Part shown: positions 62,762-64,000 of the stretch, one piece after another
Layout of the letters: each line of letters opens with the position of its first letter
Position numbering within the stretch: position 1 is the first letter of the stretch
NCBI RefSeq assembly: GCF_042646205.1
Contig: NZ_JBHRTF010000006.1
Span: 310,001 to 374,000 of the forward strand
Length of the DNA stretch: 64,000 bases
From: Cellvibrio fontiphilus_A
Lineage (GTDB): Bacteria; Pseudomonadota; Gammaproteobacteria; Pseudomonadales; Cellvibrionaceae
Direction: 5' to 3'
Made by a program: the position numbers and the translations under genes
Notes under the pieces: model-generated
Told to the model about the DNA's origin: nothing
The model's database searches: none
Seen by the model: the letters and a program-made list of their open reading frames with translations, nothing else

Positions 62762-63990
62762 TGCAAAGCCGCAGTCTATTTTTTATCGGTGCGCGTTACG
62801 GAGTAGCGCAAGGCAAAAGCCATCTGGTGTCATTTATCTCCCGCTTATCAACGGCAGGCTTGGCAATCGGTGTTGCGCTGTTGATTTTGGTGTTGTCGAT
62901 CATGAGCGGTTTTGAAAAAGAACTGCGCGAGAATATTTTGGGCGTTATGCCACAGGCAATGGTGTATCACCGTCAGGCAATTGAAGATCCGCAAGCATTG
63001 GTTGCTGAACTAAAACGCCACCCCCGTGTGCTGGGGGCCACGCCCTTTGTGCAACTGCAGGGCTTGCTTAGTCAACAGCGGCGTGTAGCGCCAGTGAATA
63101 TTTTTGGCATAGACACAGCGCTTGAACACACTACATCAAAATTACCCGAGTTTTTACCGGATGGAACCCTGGCCAAATTATCAGGCGATTCGTCTGCGAT
63201 TGTGATTGGTCGCGGCGTAGCGGAAAAATTACGTGTTGATGCTCAGGATAGCCTGAGTTTGATTTTACCCTCTGATGGAAATGCAGCGCCCAAAGTAAAA
63301 GTGCTCAAAGTCATCGCCATTTTGGATACTCATACCGATATCGATAATGCTCTGGCATTAATGGATATTGGAACGGCGGCTGAATTGTCGGGTTATCCGG
63401 GGCAGGTGACCGGCATACGCCTCAAGGTGGATGACTTGTTTGCGGCCCCTCAAATTGTGCGTGAGGTTATGCAGAATTTGCCTGCCGATTATTATGGCGT
63501 TAGCTGGATGCGTACCCACGGTGGTGTATATCAATCTATCCAGATGTCAAAAAACATGGTGAGCATGCTGCTGTTTTTGATCATTGCCATCGCCGCGTTT
63601 AATCTGGTTTCTACCTTGATTATGGTGGTAGTTGATAAACAGGGTGATATCGCCATTTTGCGTACTATGGGGGCTTCAACCTACGAAATTATGGCAATTT
63701 TTATGATTCAGGGCGGTTTAATCGGTTTGATCGGCACATCAATTGGGCTGGTGCTGGGTATCGCCTTATCCCATTGGGTGACGCCAATGGTGCAGTGGAT
63801 AGAGGGCGTTTTTGGTGTGCAATTTTTGCATTCCGATGTGTATCCGATCACCTATTTGCCATCTGAATTGGTGGTCGCAGATGTAGCTAAAGTGGTAATT
63901 ACTGCCTTGGCTATCAGCTTTCTGGTAACACTTTACCCCGCATGGCGCGCCGCGCGAATTCAACCTGCCGATGCTTTGCGGTATGAATAA
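62761..63990 (+). CDS. lolE: Lipoprotein-releasing ABC transporter, permease LolE
   Basis: A 409-residue permease of the same fold as LolC. Assigned LolE by WIEGVFGVQFLHSDVYPITY and YLPSEL, which match E. coli LolE in the last periplasmic loop. The C-terminus RIQPADALRYE is complete. The window ends ten bases after the stop. Confidence 0.93.
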   Translation: MQSRSLFFIGARYGVAQGKSHLVSFISRLSTAGLAIGVALLILVLSIMSGFEKELRENILGVMPQAMVYHRQAIEDPQALVAELKRHPRVLGATPFVQLQGLLSQQRRVAPVNIFGIDTALEHTTSKLPEFLPDGTLAKLSGDSSAIVIGRGVAEKLRVDAQDSLSLILPSDGNAAPKVKVLKVIAILDTHTDIDNALALMDIGTAAELSGYPGQVTGIRLKVDDLFAAPQIVREVMQNLPADYYGVSWMRTHGGVYQSIQMSKNMVSMLLFLIIAIAAFNLVSTLIMVVVDKQGDIAILRTMGASTYEIMAIFMIQGGLIGLIGTSIGLVLGIALSHWVTPMVQWIEGVFGVQFLHSDVYPITYLPSELVVADVAKVVITALAISFLVTLYPAWRAARIQPADALRYE

Positions 63991-64000
63991 TTTGCCGATT

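Overview
The window reads as an ordinary chromosomal segment of a gammaproteobacterium, most likely in or near the Cellvibrio/Saccharophagus group (Cellvibrionales). The evidence is: an EF-P with arginine at position 32 next to its rhamnosyltransferase EarP; a FimV polar hub protein; the cluster truA-trpF-trpB-trpA-accD-folC-SPOR-cvpA-purF-metZ; a sodium-pumping NADH:quinone reductase (Nqr); a soluble transhydrogenase; and LolCDE. The taxonomic placement is inferred from gene content and order, not from a database search. No prophage, insertion sequence, CRISPR array or integrase was found.

Layout. 1-5.6 kb: a membrane-anchored protein with QPL heptad repeats, efp and earP, a tiny zinc-finger-like gene (DUF2256) overlapping an iron-sulfur cryptochrome/photolyase, and a DUF2058 protein. 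5.6-8.6 kb: an ABC exporter and two small envelope proteins. 8.7-11.5 kb: an AT-richer accessory segment holding a two-gene operon of unknown function, the most unusual part of the window, followed by a long gap. 11.5-15.1 kb: an orphan acetaldehyde dehydrogenase, a pirin/azoreductase operon and a divergent LysR regulator. 15.2-21.2 kb: xthA, tail-specific protease, a periplasmic solute-binding-like protein, an unknown small protein and DAHP synthase. 21.6-24.6 kb: a PlpD-type autotransported patatin and an outer-membrane barrel.

24.7-43.7 kb is a biosynthetic core: a LysR regulator divergent from leuC-leuD-leuB-asd, then fimV, truA, trpF-trpB-trpA, accD, folC, a SPOR protein, cvpA, purF and metZ. 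Leucine, aspartate-family, tryptophan, fatty acid, folate, purine and methionine synthesis are all represented. A tRNA-Val(GAC) with its own stringent-type promoter follows. 44-51.4 kb: htpG, mgsA, a cold-shock protein, csiV and mfd.

51.4-59.7 kb: a gene-free stretch of about 570 bases that looks like a structured RNA leader, the nqrABCDEF operon, its maturation factor nqrM, and sthA. 59.7-64 kb: a BamE-like small periplasmic protein with a PilZ protein, then lolC-lolD-lolE for lipoprotein export. The window ends ten bases after the lolE stop.

Most genes are housekeeping. The best candidates for undescribed biology are (a) the gene pair at 8719-11026, in which a protein with an ISL3-transposase-like N-terminus and three tandem helical repeats is co-transcribed with a FIST-like protein, and (b) the structured leader in front of nqrA.
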